A DNA stretch of 64,000 nt from UBA7236 sp035439505 (GTDB taxonomy: Bacteria > Bacteroidota > Bacteroidia > Chitinophagales > BACL12), in the NCBI GenBank assembly GCA_035439505.1, contig DAORKJ010000011.1, positions 3,906-67,905 on the forward strand, given 5' to 3'. The notes beneath the pieces are model-generated. The model was not told the DNA's origin, searched no databases, and saw only the letters and a program-made list of their open reading frames with translations. The translations under genes were made by a program, and so were the position numbers. Below are positions 34,546 to 42,826 of this stretch, piece after piece (position 1 is the first letter of the stretch; every line of letters starts with the position of its first letter).

Positions 34546-36696
34546 ATGAAACGCATACTACTGTTACCTGTATTCCTATTGAGCATTATCGGTTCTGTAA
34601 GTGCCGGTGACATTTATTGGGCTTCAAAAGTGATTTCTTATTCGTCACAATTGGACCTGAATTCTTACAGTGCTAAGCAGGTGTTAGGCCCCCCTTCGCG
34701 CTTACCAAACTTCGGAGACTGCGGTTGCGCTTGGTCTCCCGCACTTTCTGAGAACTATTTTGAAGAATATATCCGTGTTGGCTTCGAAAAAAAAATCCAT
34801 GTCACACAGATCGTAATAAATGAAAGTTTTAATGCCGGCGCAATTAAGGCAATTTATCTCTTCGACCAGTATAATATCCCTCACTTGGTATACGAAAGAG
34901 CACCTGAAAGCGCAAAATGGACCTTAGGCAATGTGTTTTCGGTTAATATAACTCCCACCGACTTTGCAACAAATGATCTTAAACTCGTATTAGACACTGA
35001 AAGTATTGATGGTTTCAATCAAATTGATGCAATTGGTATTGCTGAATCGCCTGCTAGCATTCCAAGTGGAGCTATATCTTCAACAGATAAAATTGTGTTT
35101 AAGGGCAAAAGTCAAAACCTGGGTGAGTCTGTAAATTCTTTTGGTAGTGAGATCTCACCTTTGGTGACACCAGATGGAAAAACCATGTATTTTACCCGCA
35201 AAAACCATGTTGGAAACTCAGGCACTATAATGAATGATGATGTTTGGATTTCTACATACGATGGCACAAAATGGTCAACAGCCGTAAATCCCGGTGGTCC
35301 GATTAATAACGATGCAAATAATTATGTAGTAGGTATTTCTGATAACGGAGAACTACTTACCCTAGCAAACACCTATCATCCAATAGAAGCTTCCAGAATA
35401 GGTATTTCTCAAACCTGGAAAAGCAGTTATGGCAGTTGGGTATTTCCTAAAAATTTGATTACTCCCGGTATCATTACGCATAACTTATATGCTGAATACT
35501 TTATGAATAGCGACAGAACAGTATTGTTGTTGGCGCTTGAAAGAGCTGACTCTTATGGTATGAAAGACATTTACGTAAGTTTTAGTGATGACCAGATAGT
35601 ATGGTCAGATCCAGTTAATCTTGGCATTGATATTAATACTGCCTCAATGGAAATGGCACCGTTTCTTGCTCCTGATGGTAAAACCATGTTTTTTTCAACC
35701 AATGGACTACCAGGTTATGGTGATCAGGATGTATATGTTTCCACAAGACTTGACAGTACCTGGAGAAATTGGACTAAACCTGAAAATATCGGAACATTAG
35801 TTAATACAAAAGGTTTCGAGGCCTATTTTACCATTCCGGATACAGCTGATTTTGCCTATTTTTCTTCTACCGGTAGCAATATGCTGAATGCCGATATTTA
35901 TCGTATTCCATTAAAAGAAATTAAAGAAATTGAAGACTCTGTTGTTGCAGAAATACTTGAAACTAAATTAGGATTAGACTCTTTGGGGACTACCCCATCT
36001 GATCCAACTGTTGAAACAGATGTTATATTTTTTGAGGAAGACGTTTATGTACCAACCAAGGAGGAACTCAATGTCATATTAACTAATGAGATTTTATTGT
36101 GGGGAACAATTTATGACGCTACCACCGATATAGCAATTAACGCAGATTTGACCTTTTTGCTCAACGATTACGATAGCGACCCTGTAGCTTTGTCCACTTT
36201 GAATAACACTTATCGTTTAAAAGTAACCGATAGTGTAAATTATAAAGTAACCATTATCAGAGAGGGTTACCTGCCTCTGGAAACAAATATCAATATTGAA
36301 GATTTCAGAATGCAAAAGGTTAAACGCATTGACTTCCGTTTAACACCACTGCGCAAAGGAGAAAAAATTATTCTCGATAACTTATATTTCGATGCTAATA
36401 AATCGATAATAAAACCAGAGTCGTTTGAAGAACTGAATAGATTATATGACTTCCTTAAAGCAAATCCTGGTACAACTATTGAGATTGGTGGACATACAAA
36501 TGGGTTGTGTAGTGAAACTTATTGCGAAAAACTCAGTTTAAATAGAGCAAATGCAGTTAGAGAGTATCTCATTAGCAAAGGAATTGATGGCTTGCGCATT
36601 ACCACCTTCGGATATGGTTCTAAACAACCAATTGATACCAACAGCACACCTGAAGGTAGAAAACGTAATCAGCGCGTGGAAATCACCTTTAAGTAA
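34546..36696 (+). CDS. OmpA-family outer-membrane protein with PD40 repeats
   Basis: About 716 residues from the ATG at 34546, with signal peptide MKRILLLPVFLLSIIGSVSA. Residues about 25-160 form a beta domain with the motif GDCGCAWSPA. Residues about 195-440 contain TolB/WD40-like PD40 repeats (FGSEISPLVTPDGKTMYFTR, MAPFLAPDGKTMFFSTNG, PGYGDQDVYVS). The C-terminal OmpA peptidoglycan-binding domain starts KIILDNLYFDANKSII and ends RKRNQRVEITF. Its loop reads GHTNGLCSETYC instead of the usual GHTDNVGS-type loop. It probably links the outer membrane to peptidoglycan. A paralogue follows immediately. Confidence 0.9.
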   Translation: MKRILLLPVFLLSIIGSVSAGDIYWASKVISYSSQLDLNSYSAKQVLGPPSRLPNFGDCGCAWSPALSENYFEEYIRVGFEKKIHVTQIVINESFNAGAIKAIYLFDQYNIPHLVYERAPESAKWTLGNVFSVNITPTDFATNDLKLVLDTESIDGFNQIDAIGIAESPASIPSGAISSTDKIVFKGKSQNLGESVNSFGSEISPLVTPDGKTMYFTRKNHVGNSGTIMNDDVWISTYDGTKWSTAVNPGGPINNDANNYVVGISDNGELLTLANTYHPIEASRIGISQTWKSSYGSWVFPKNLITPGIITHNLYAEYFMNSDRTVLLLALERADSYGMKDIYVSFSDDQIVWSDPVNLGIDINTASMEMAPFLAPDGKTMFFSTNGLPGYGDQDVYVSTRLDSTWRNWTKPENIGTLVNTKGFEAYFTIPDTADFAYFSSTGSNMLNADIYRIPLKEIKEIEDSVVAEILETKLGLDSLGTTPSDPTVETDVIFFEEDVYVPTKEELNVILTNEILLWGTIYDATTDIAINADLTFLLNDYDSDPVALSTLNNTYRLKVTDSVNYKVTIIREGYLPLETNINIEDFRMQKVKRIDFRLTPLRKGEKIILDNLYFDANKSIIKPESFEELNRLYDFLKANPGTTIEIGGHTNGLCSETYCEKLSLNRANAVREYLISKGIDGLRITTFGYGSKQPIDTNSTPEGRKRNQRVEITFK

Positions 36697-38710
36697 GGCT
36701 CAAACTAGATATCATAAGTTCGTATGGTTTATCTTGCTATTGGTATTCAGCAATACGCTGGTGAATGCACAAGAAGTAGTATGGGCAAAAACTGTAACGA
36801 ACTTCTCCTCCGAAAAAAGCAATAAGGCTTTTGGAGCAATTCAGGTAATCGGAAAACCCAACCGCTACCCTAACCCAGCTTTTAGTACCTGCGCCTGGTC
36901 ACCCGACTACAATGAATCCAGGTCTGAAGAATTTATTGAAGTCAAATTCGAACATACTGTTATAGGTAAACAAATTCTGGTTGTTGAAAACAATAATTCA
37001 GGCCACATTAAATCTATCGTTATTGTTTTCGAGGATAACACCACCAAACAGGTTTATACACGAACTGCAGCGGCTATATCGGGACCAGGAAGGCTATTTG
37101 TGGCAGGGATAAAAGAGAATATAAGACCAATACTGGGAGTTAAAATAATATTAGATCAACCCGAATTGATGAATACCTATCAAATTGACGCTATTGGTAT
37201 TTCAACAAGTACAGCACCTCCTTTATTAACAATAAATACAACTCCTGATCCACTCAACAATAAGGCAATTTCCTTAGGGCCAAACATTAATTCTCAATTT
37301 GATGAAGTTTATCCTATCATTTCACCGGATGGCAGTACCCTTTATTTTGACCGCAAAGTACATCCCGGTAATATAGGCAGTGCAAAAAATGACGATATAT
37401 GGGTGGCGCAGCGGTTAGATGGTATTTGGTCTGAGGCTAAAAACATTGGACCACCGCTAAATAATGAAAATCACAATTTTATATGTTCTATCAGCCCTGA
37501 TGGTAACACAGCCCTAGTAGGCAACGTTTATCTACCTTCCTTGGGTGATGGAGCTGGTGTATCATTAACGCACAAAAAAATAGATGGCTGGACATTACCC
37601 CAACCGGTTAAAATCAACAGTTTCAGCAACCTGAATCAATACAACGAATTTTGTATTTCAGGTGATGGCAGTATTATGGTTATGTCGCTGGAAACTGCTT
37701 CCGGTAAGGGTTTATTAGACCTTTACGTAAGTTTTTTGCAAGCGGACGGCTCCTACTCTACGCCAAAAAATTTCGGTCCGGCAATTAATACTGCAGGAAA
37801 CGAAATGACACCATTTTTAGCTGCTGATGGCAAAACCATTTATTTTTCGTCAAACGGATTTCCCGGTTATGGTAATCAGGACATTTTTATGGCTAAACGA
37901 CTGGATAACACCTGGACGAACTGGACTGAACCACTTAACCTGGGTGCCGAAGTCAATACCCCGGAATGGGATGTTTATTACAGCATTGACGCAAAAGGTG
38001 AAAACGCCTATTTTAGTTCAAGTAAAACTAACGGTACAAACCTCGATATTTTTAGCATTAAATTGCCACCTCAGGCTAAACCTGAAGATGTTTTATGGTT
38101 AAAAGGGGTGGTTAGCGATAGAATTACTTCACTCCCAATAAACGCAGATTTAACCATAAAAACAACTTCAGAACCGGAAAATTTTGGATATACAAATTCT
38201 TCTATTTCAAGTGGTTATGCGCTTATACTACAACAATTTGGTAGTTATGAGATCCAAATTTCAGCTGATGGATATTACGTAAATGATACTGTGATTACTA
38301 TTGATTCTCTCATAGGTTTTGATGAAATCATCCGAAACTTTAGTTTGATTCCACGCAAGGAAGGACTCATTATTGAAATGAAAAACATCCTGTTTAAGGT
38401 AAATAGCAGTGTATTAGAAGATTCCTCCTATCAGGAAATAGATAAAGTTGCTCGTTTTATGAAAAGTAATACGGGTGTTGCCATAGAAATCAGAGGGCAC
38501 ACCAACGGACTTTGTGATGATGATTATTGCAATATGTTATCGGAAAAACGTGCTAAAGCTGTTGTAGACTATTTAATTAAAAATGGCATTGACCGTAACA
38601 GACTTACATATAAAGGCTTAGGAAAAACACAACCGGTTGCCGACAATAAAACTGTTGCCGGAAGACAAGCCAATCAGCGGGTTGAATTTATGATAACCAA
38701 AACGGAGTAG
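36614..38710 (+). CDS. OmpA-family PD40-repeat protein, paralogue of preceding gene, start unclear
   Basis: Same architecture as its neighbour: signal-like hydrophobic segment (KFVWFILLLVFSNTLVNAQ), beta domain with FSTCAWSPDY, PD40 repeats (FDEVYPIISPDGSTLYFD, MTPFLAADGKTIYFSSNG, PGYGNQDIFMA) and OmpA domain (MKNILFKVNSSVLEDSS...GHTNGLCDDDYC...RQANQRVEFM). No ATG, GTG or TTG lies in frame between the previous stop (36696) and the signal segment. The nearest in-frame starts are TTG 36632 and ATG 36614, inside the upstream gene in another frame. That would give an overlap of 65-83 bases and a long N-region. The coordinates use 36614 as the best canonical choice. Confidence 0.8.
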   Translation: MVLNNQLIPTAHLKVENVISAWKSPLSKAQTRYHKFVWFILLLVFSNTLVNAQEVVWAKTVTNFSSEKSNKAFGAIQVIGKPNRYPNPAFSTCAWSPDYNESRSEEFIEVKFEHTVIGKQILVVENNNSGHIKSIVIVFEDNTTKQVYTRTAAAISGPGRLFVAGIKENIRPILGVKIILDQPELMNTYQIDAIGISTSTAPPLLTINTTPDPLNNKAISLGPNINSQFDEVYPIISPDGSTLYFDRKVHPGNIGSAKNDDIWVAQRLDGIWSEAKNIGPPLNNENHNFICSISPDGNTALVGNVYLPSLGDGAGVSLTHKKIDGWTLPQPVKINSFSNLNQYNEFCISGDGSIMVMSLETASGKGLLDLYVSFLQADGSYSTPKNFGPAINTAGNEMTPFLAADGKTIYFSSNGFPGYGNQDIFMAKRLDNTWTNWTEPLNLGAEVNTPEWDVYYSIDAKGENAYFSSSKTNGTNLDIFSIKLPPQAKPEDVLWLKGVVSDRITSLPINADLTIKTTSEPENFGYTNSSISSGYALILQQFGSYEIQISADGYYVNDTVITIDSLIGFDEIIRNFSLIPRKEGLIIEMKNILFKVNSSVLEDSSYQEIDKVARFMKSNTGVAIEIRGHTNGLCDDDYCNMLSEKRAKAVVDYLIKNGIDRNRLTYKGLGKTQPVADNKTVAGRQANQRVEFMITKTE

Positions 38711-38713
38711 CCG

Positions 38714-39793
38714 TTACACTGCCCACATCCAGCCAAAACGGTCCTCTGAAATACCTTTTCTGATACTCCACATTTCCTGTTTTAACCAATTAGATGCTTT
38801 GCGTCCTTCTACAGGCGGCAATTCGTAAGCAACATCTTTATAACCAATTACACCAATAGGTGCAATTGTTGCGGCGGTTCCGGTGCCAAATGCATCGTGT
38901 AAACGGCCTGTTTTATGCGCATCGAGTAATTCCTGAATAGTTACATCGCGAATTTCAACTTTAAATCCTTCTGCTTTCAACAATTCTATGCAAGAATCAC
39001 GGGTAATTCCTTTTAAAATCGTTCCTTCATCAGTTGGAATGGTAATAATTGTGTCATCAATCTGCACAAAAACGTTCATAGTGCCGATTTCCTGGAGGCG
39101 ATTATGTGTTACACCATCTATCCATAACATTTGATCGTAACCTTTTTCACGTATTTGCTGCAATGGCATCATGGTAGCAGCATAGTTACCTGCAGCTTTT
39201 ACAGCTCCTGTTCCACCCGGAAATGCACGAACATATTCTTCCTGCATATAAACACGTACCGGTTTTTGGTAGTAACGTGCTACAGGGCAGCAAAAAATCA
39301 CCAACTTAAAGGTGTCTGAAGGTTTTATACCAACAAAGTCGTCGGTAGCGAAAATGTATGGTCGAATATACATTGAACCGTCGTCGGTATTTGGAATCCA
39401 GTCTTGCTCAATACGCACTAAATTAAACAGTGCATTCATGAACAGCTCCTCAGGAACTTCAGGAATAGCCATTCTGCGGCATGACTCATTTAGACGCAAC
39501 AGGTTGGCATCAGGGCGGAACAATGTAGCTTTTCCTTCCTGGTTTTTGAATGCCTTCATTCCCTCAAAAATTGCCTGCCCGTAGTGCAAAGCCGATGTAG
39601 CCGGATGTAGTTGCAGCTTTGTTAATGGCTTTATGGCACAATTCGTCCATTTGCCATCCACATAATCTGCTTCAAACATATGATCGGTAAATACTTTACC
39701 GAATTGAAGGTTTTCAAAATCAACTGAATCGATAGTAGAAACAGGTGATAAGTGAATGTCTATTTCGTATGCCGGATTTACTGCTACTTTCAT
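38714..39793 (-). CDS. ilvE: Branched-chain amino acid aminotransferase
   Basis: 359 residues, the long bacterial/mitochondrial type (BCAT). It transfers the amino group between glutamate and leucine, isoleucine or valine, with PLP. Family signs are HYGQAIFEGMKAF, LFRPDANLLRLNESCRRM, GTGAVKAAGNYAATM (PLP-binding Lys), MNVFVQIDD, TRDSCIELLK and FGTGTAATIAPIG. Cytoplasmic. Convergent with the OmpA paralogue (3 bases between stops) and divergent from the gene at 39862. No other branched-chain genes are next to it. Confidence 0.95.
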   Translation of the reverse strand: MKVAVNPAYEIDIHLSPVSTIDSVDFENLQFGKVFTDHMFEADYVDGKWTNCAIKPLTKLQLHPATSALHYGQAIFEGMKAFKNQEGKATLFRPDANLLRLNESCRRMAIPEVPEELFMNALFNLVRIEQDWIPNTDDGSMYIRPYIFATDDFVGIKPSDTFKLVIFCCPVARYYQKPVRVYMQEEYVRAFPGGTGAVKAAGNYAATMMPLQQIREKGYDQMLWIDGVTHNRLQEIGTMNVFVQIDDTIITIPTDEGTILKGITRDSCIELLKAEGFKVEIRDVTIQELLDAHKTGRLHDAFGTGTAATIAPIGVIGYKDVAYELPPVEGRKASNWLKQEMWSIRKGISEDRFGWMWAV

Positions 39794-39861
39794 TTGTTGA
39801 AAACCTTGTTTTTATGAATGAAATGATTGATAATTTTACTGCTTAACTAATTTCATCGCGC

Positions 39862-40344
39862 ATGTCAACTTTTGAATTTACCACTGCAATCATTGATGAA
39901 ACAGTGTATTTGCTTGATGATGCCGCAAAGCTAACAATATCGGCAAAGAATGCCAATGATACAACTGTTATTAACCTAAATAAAGTTTCAACAGTAATCG
40001 TTTTTTCCGAAGAAAATGCAGACGAGAGTAGCAATCCCACAATAATTGCCATGCATAAAATGGCTGCTGCCTTAAAGTTAGCAACTTCCGACTATTGCAC
40101 AATTAACCTCAAACAACATCCTGAATTCAAAATCAAACAGATTTTTGCCAACACAGGCGTTCAAAAACTAATATGCTTAGGAGTAGATTTAAAAGACTTA
40201 GGGCTACATATCGAAAGTATTTATTATAAACCATTTATTTTCAACAATATATCAATAATCACCTCTCATAGTCTTACAGGTATTTTACCTGAACATAAAG
40301 CGATGTTGTGGGCGAGATTGCAACAAATGTATGGCCTAAAATGA
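39862..40344 (+). CDS. Conserved hypothetical, possible DNA polymerase III psi (HolD)-like protein
   Basis: 160 residues with no signal peptide or membrane segment. The C-terminal part (VQKLICLGVDLKDLGLHIES, then ISIITSHSLTGILPEHKAML and WARLQQMYGLK) resembles in spacing the end of Escherichia coli HolD, where a strand with SPALTDL is followed by a charged helix with ALWQQI. This suggests a psi-like subunit with a uracil-DNA-glycosylase-like fold. The match is remembered and short, so it is only a hypothesis. The stop codon overlaps the rdgB start by 4 bases (ATGA), showing translational coupling. Confidence 0.8.
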   Translation: MSTFEFTTAIIDETVYLLDDAAKLTISAKNANDTTVINLNKVSTVIVFSEENADESSNPTIIAMHKMAAALKLATSDYCTINLKQHPEFKIKQIFANTGVQKLICLGVDLKDLGLHIESIYYKPFIFNNISIITSHSLTGILPEHKAMLWARLQQMYGLK

Positions 40345-40931
40345 AAACACTCGTATTTGCTACCGGTAATGTTAACAAGGTGAAGGAGATTCAAATGCTG
40401 CTTCCAGATGGGTTTTTGATAAAAGGTTTATCTGATATTGGCTGCTATGAAGAACTCCCTGAAACACATAATACCATTGAGGCAAATTCGCTCGAAAAGG
40501 CAGCGTATGTATTTGAAAAGTATGGTGTAGATTGTTTTGCAGAGGATACCGGCTTAGAGGTAGAAGCTTTGGATGGTGAACCCGGAGTTGATACAGCATT
40601 TTATTCAGGTTCCCGAGACCCTCGTCAAAACATGGAACTCTTGTTGCATAATTTGAAATCCTTTACAAATAGAACCGCAAGATTCAAAACAGTTTTTACC
40701 TTAAAATTCAATAGTCAAACCCACCAATTTACCGGAATTGTGACAGGCAAAATTGCTGAAAAACCTGTCGGACAACACGGATTTGGTTATGACCCAATAT
40801 TTATCCCGGATGGCGCAAATATTACGTTTGCACAAATGGAACCCCTCGAAAAAAAGGCCTATAGCCATAGGGCAAAAGCTTTTCAACTTATGACCTCATT
40901 TTTATATGCCAATTTTGAAAATTCAAATTAA
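40341..40931 (+). CDS. rdgB: RdgB/HAM1 non-canonical purine NTP pyrophosphatase
   Basis: 196 residues from ATG 40341, which overlaps the preceding stop (ATGA). It hydrolyses ITP, dITP and XTP to monophosphates, keeping deaminated purines out of nucleic acids. Family motifs are FATGNVNKVKEIQ (residues 5-17), ANSLEKAAYVF, FAEDTGLEVEALDGEPGVDT, GFGYDPIF and THFA-like TFAQMEPLEKKAYSHRAKAF with the SHR signature. Cytoplasmic. Cotranscribed with the gene before it. Confidence 0.96.
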   Translation: MKTLVFATGNVNKVKEIQMLLPDGFLIKGLSDIGCYEELPETHNTIEANSLEKAAYVFEKYGVDCFAEDTGLEVEALDGEPGVDTAFYSGSRDPRQNMELLLHNLKSFTNRTARFKTVFTLKFNSQTHQFTGIVTGKIAEKPVGQHGFGYDPIFIPDGANITFAQMEPLEKKAYSHRAKAFQLMTSFLYANFENSN

Positions 40932-40982
40932 CTTTTTAACTTACCCACAAAATAAATTGCCAATACCTCTAATCAATCAAAT

Positions 40983-41561
40983 ATGAAAAGAATTAACCCT
41001 GCAGCAACTTATACCGATGAGCAACTTATCCGACAGTCGGTAAAAGGTGAGCGAGTTGCTCAAAAGTTCTTATATGAACGTTTTGCAGCTAAAATGTTTG
41101 GTGTTTGCTTACGGTACGCCCCAGACTACCAGATTGCAGAGGATATTTTGCAGGAAGGGTTTGTTAAAGCCTTCAAAAACCTTGACCGCTTTAGGTTTGA
41201 AGGGAGTTTTGAAGGTTGGCTGCGCAAAATCATGGTTAATACGGCAATTGAAGTTCACAGAAGAAAAAATTTATTATATCCGATTGTAGATGTTGATAAT
41301 AACGATGTAGAGTTGTTTGATGAAAATGCCCTGGAAAAGCTTGCTGCAGACGATTTGCTGCAAATGATTGCAAGTTTATCTCCCGGATATAGAACAGTTT
41401 TTAGCTTATACGCAATAGAAGGATTTTCACATAAAGAGATAGCCGAGCAACTAAACATCAGTGAAGGAACGTCTAAGAGTCAATTAGCACGTGCAAGGTA
41501 TATCTTAATAGAAATGGTAGAACAACGCACTGGCATAAAACGCAAAGCAAGTGGACAATAA
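40983..41561 (+). CDS. ECF RNA polymerase sigma factor
   Basis: 192 residues. Region 2 spans about residues 25-92 (FLYERFAAKMFGVCLRYAPD, AEDILQEGFVKAFKNLDRF, FEGWLRKIMVNTAIEVHRR) and region 4 about 128-180 (LSPGYRTVFSLYAIEGFSHK, EIAEQLNISEGTSKSQLARA). It overlaps the next gene by 11 bases. That gene has an N-terminal anti-sigma-like segment, so the pair is likely a regulator and its membrane partner. Target promoters are unknown. Confidence 0.95.
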   Translation: MKRINPAATYTDEQLIRQSVKGERVAQKFLYERFAAKMFGVCLRYAPDYQIAEDILQEGFVKAFKNLDRFRFEGSFEGWLRKIMVNTAIEVHRRKNLLYPIVDVDNNDVELFDENALEKLAADDLLQMIASLSPGYRTVFSLYAIEGFSHKEIAEQLNISEGTSKSQLARARYILIEMVEQRTGIKRKASGQ

Positions 41562-42774
41562 ACAACATATTGACCAATTATTTAAAAGTGTTGTTGAAAA
41601 TTACGAATTAAAGCCTTCTGCCGATGTCTGGAACCGCATCGAAGAAGATCTGAACCAAAACAAAACAACACACACATCCGCCTCTTTGGTGCGGTATGCT
41701 GCTATATTATTGGTAATTATTGCTGTTACCTTGTTTGCCCTCCCGATTTCAAAAAATACACCAATCAGTTTACAGGGCAATGCAATTGACCAAAATCAAC
41801 CTATTGTAGCACTTTCACCGAGTAATACCACTTCGGCTATTATAACATCTGATAATAACACCGTTGTAGCTCAAGTTCCTGTAACAACAAATCGCAATAT
41901 TATTGATGATACGCAGCAATCTAATCTAAATACATTCGCTAGTAATACCATCCCATTCCATAATCAGGAGTCCGATTTCATTTTTATGCCTCAGGAAACA
42001 GAAGATGAAAGCCTGGCCGCAGCTAACCGCGATATAATTGACCGAATCTACAATAATGATCAAAGTATTGATGTTTTTGCTTTTGGAGAACTTGCCAGTT
42101 ATGAGGATGATGATGAAATGCAATTAATTCAACCTGATAACGCTATTGCTTATAAAGACTACAGTATGCGTGGCGTTTATATTGGTGCCAGTGGAAGTTA
42201 TAATCAAACTTCCATTATTGAATATGGTAATACTTTCAAAGGTGCACGTCCAATTCAACCTTCATTAAAATTTGGCTCATCAAAAGGTTTGATGTTGGGA
42301 TATAATTTTAATAACAAATTCGGTATTGAAGCTGAATTTATTTACAACGCTATTCAAGGCCAAAATTATGTGATGTCAGAAGACGAACAGATTGTTGAAA
42401 AATCACTTTCTTTAAATTATGATTTAATTCCCGTAGTAGCAAAAATAAAAGTTGGTCGTATTTCAAATATCACCAATTTACCTGTTGTATTAAATTACAC
42501 AGCCGGAATTCAATATGGTATGTTAAGAGAAGCTCGTTTGCCACAGGATAAACGTTACGAAGAAACTACTGAAGAACTATTTACAGATCAGGATTTATCC
42601 GTTGTATTAGGTTTGGAATATGATATTTTTATGCAGGAAAATCTCATGTTAACGCTCGGAACCAGAGGTGCTATTTCTACTGACATCTCAACACACTCCG
42701 GCCCACTCAGCTATTACAATAAACGCAACTTTGTATTTGGATTGCGAGCAGGGTTGAGTTATGCCTTTAATTGA
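41551..42774 (+). CDS. Membrane-anchored putative anti-sigma segment fused to outer-membrane barrel-like domain
   Basis: 407 residues. Residues 1-45 are a cytoplasmic helical segment (MDNKQHIDQLFKSVVENYEL, then SADVWNRIEEDL) like those after ECF sigma genes. A membrane helix follows (about 50-67, AAILLVIIAVTLFALPIS). A long Asn/Thr/Asp-rich linker covers about 75-195. The C-terminal 210 residues alternate strand and turn like PorT/OmpW-type barrels (MRGVYIGASGSYNQTS, FGIEAEFIYNAIQG, FGLRAGLSYAFN with terminal aromatic). The start overlaps the sigma gene by 11 bases. A protein with both an inner-membrane anchor and a barrel-like domain is topologically odd. Confidence 0.85.
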   Translation: MDNKQHIDQLFKSVVENYELKPSADVWNRIEEDLNQNKTTHTSASLVRYAAILLVIIAVTLFALPISKNTPISLQGNAIDQNQPIVALSPSNTTSAIITSDNNTVVAQVPVTTNRNIIDDTQQSNLNTFASNTIPFHNQESDFIFMPQETEDESLAAANRDIIDRIYNNDQSIDVFAFGELASYEDDDEMQLIQPDNAIAYKDYSMRGVYIGASGSYNQTSIIEYGNTFKGARPIQPSLKFGSSKGLMLGYNFNNKFGIEAEFIYNAIQGQNYVMSEDEQIVEKSLSLNYDLIPVVAKIKVGRISNITNLPVVLNYTAGIQYGMLREARLPQDKRYEETTEELFTDQDLSVVLGLEYDIFMQENLMLTLGTRGAISTDISTHSGPLSYYNKRNFVFGLRAGLSYAFN

Positions 42775-42826
42775 TTATTACAACAATTTTCCTTATTAAG
42801 CGTTAGTCTGTATTATCTTTACCCTG

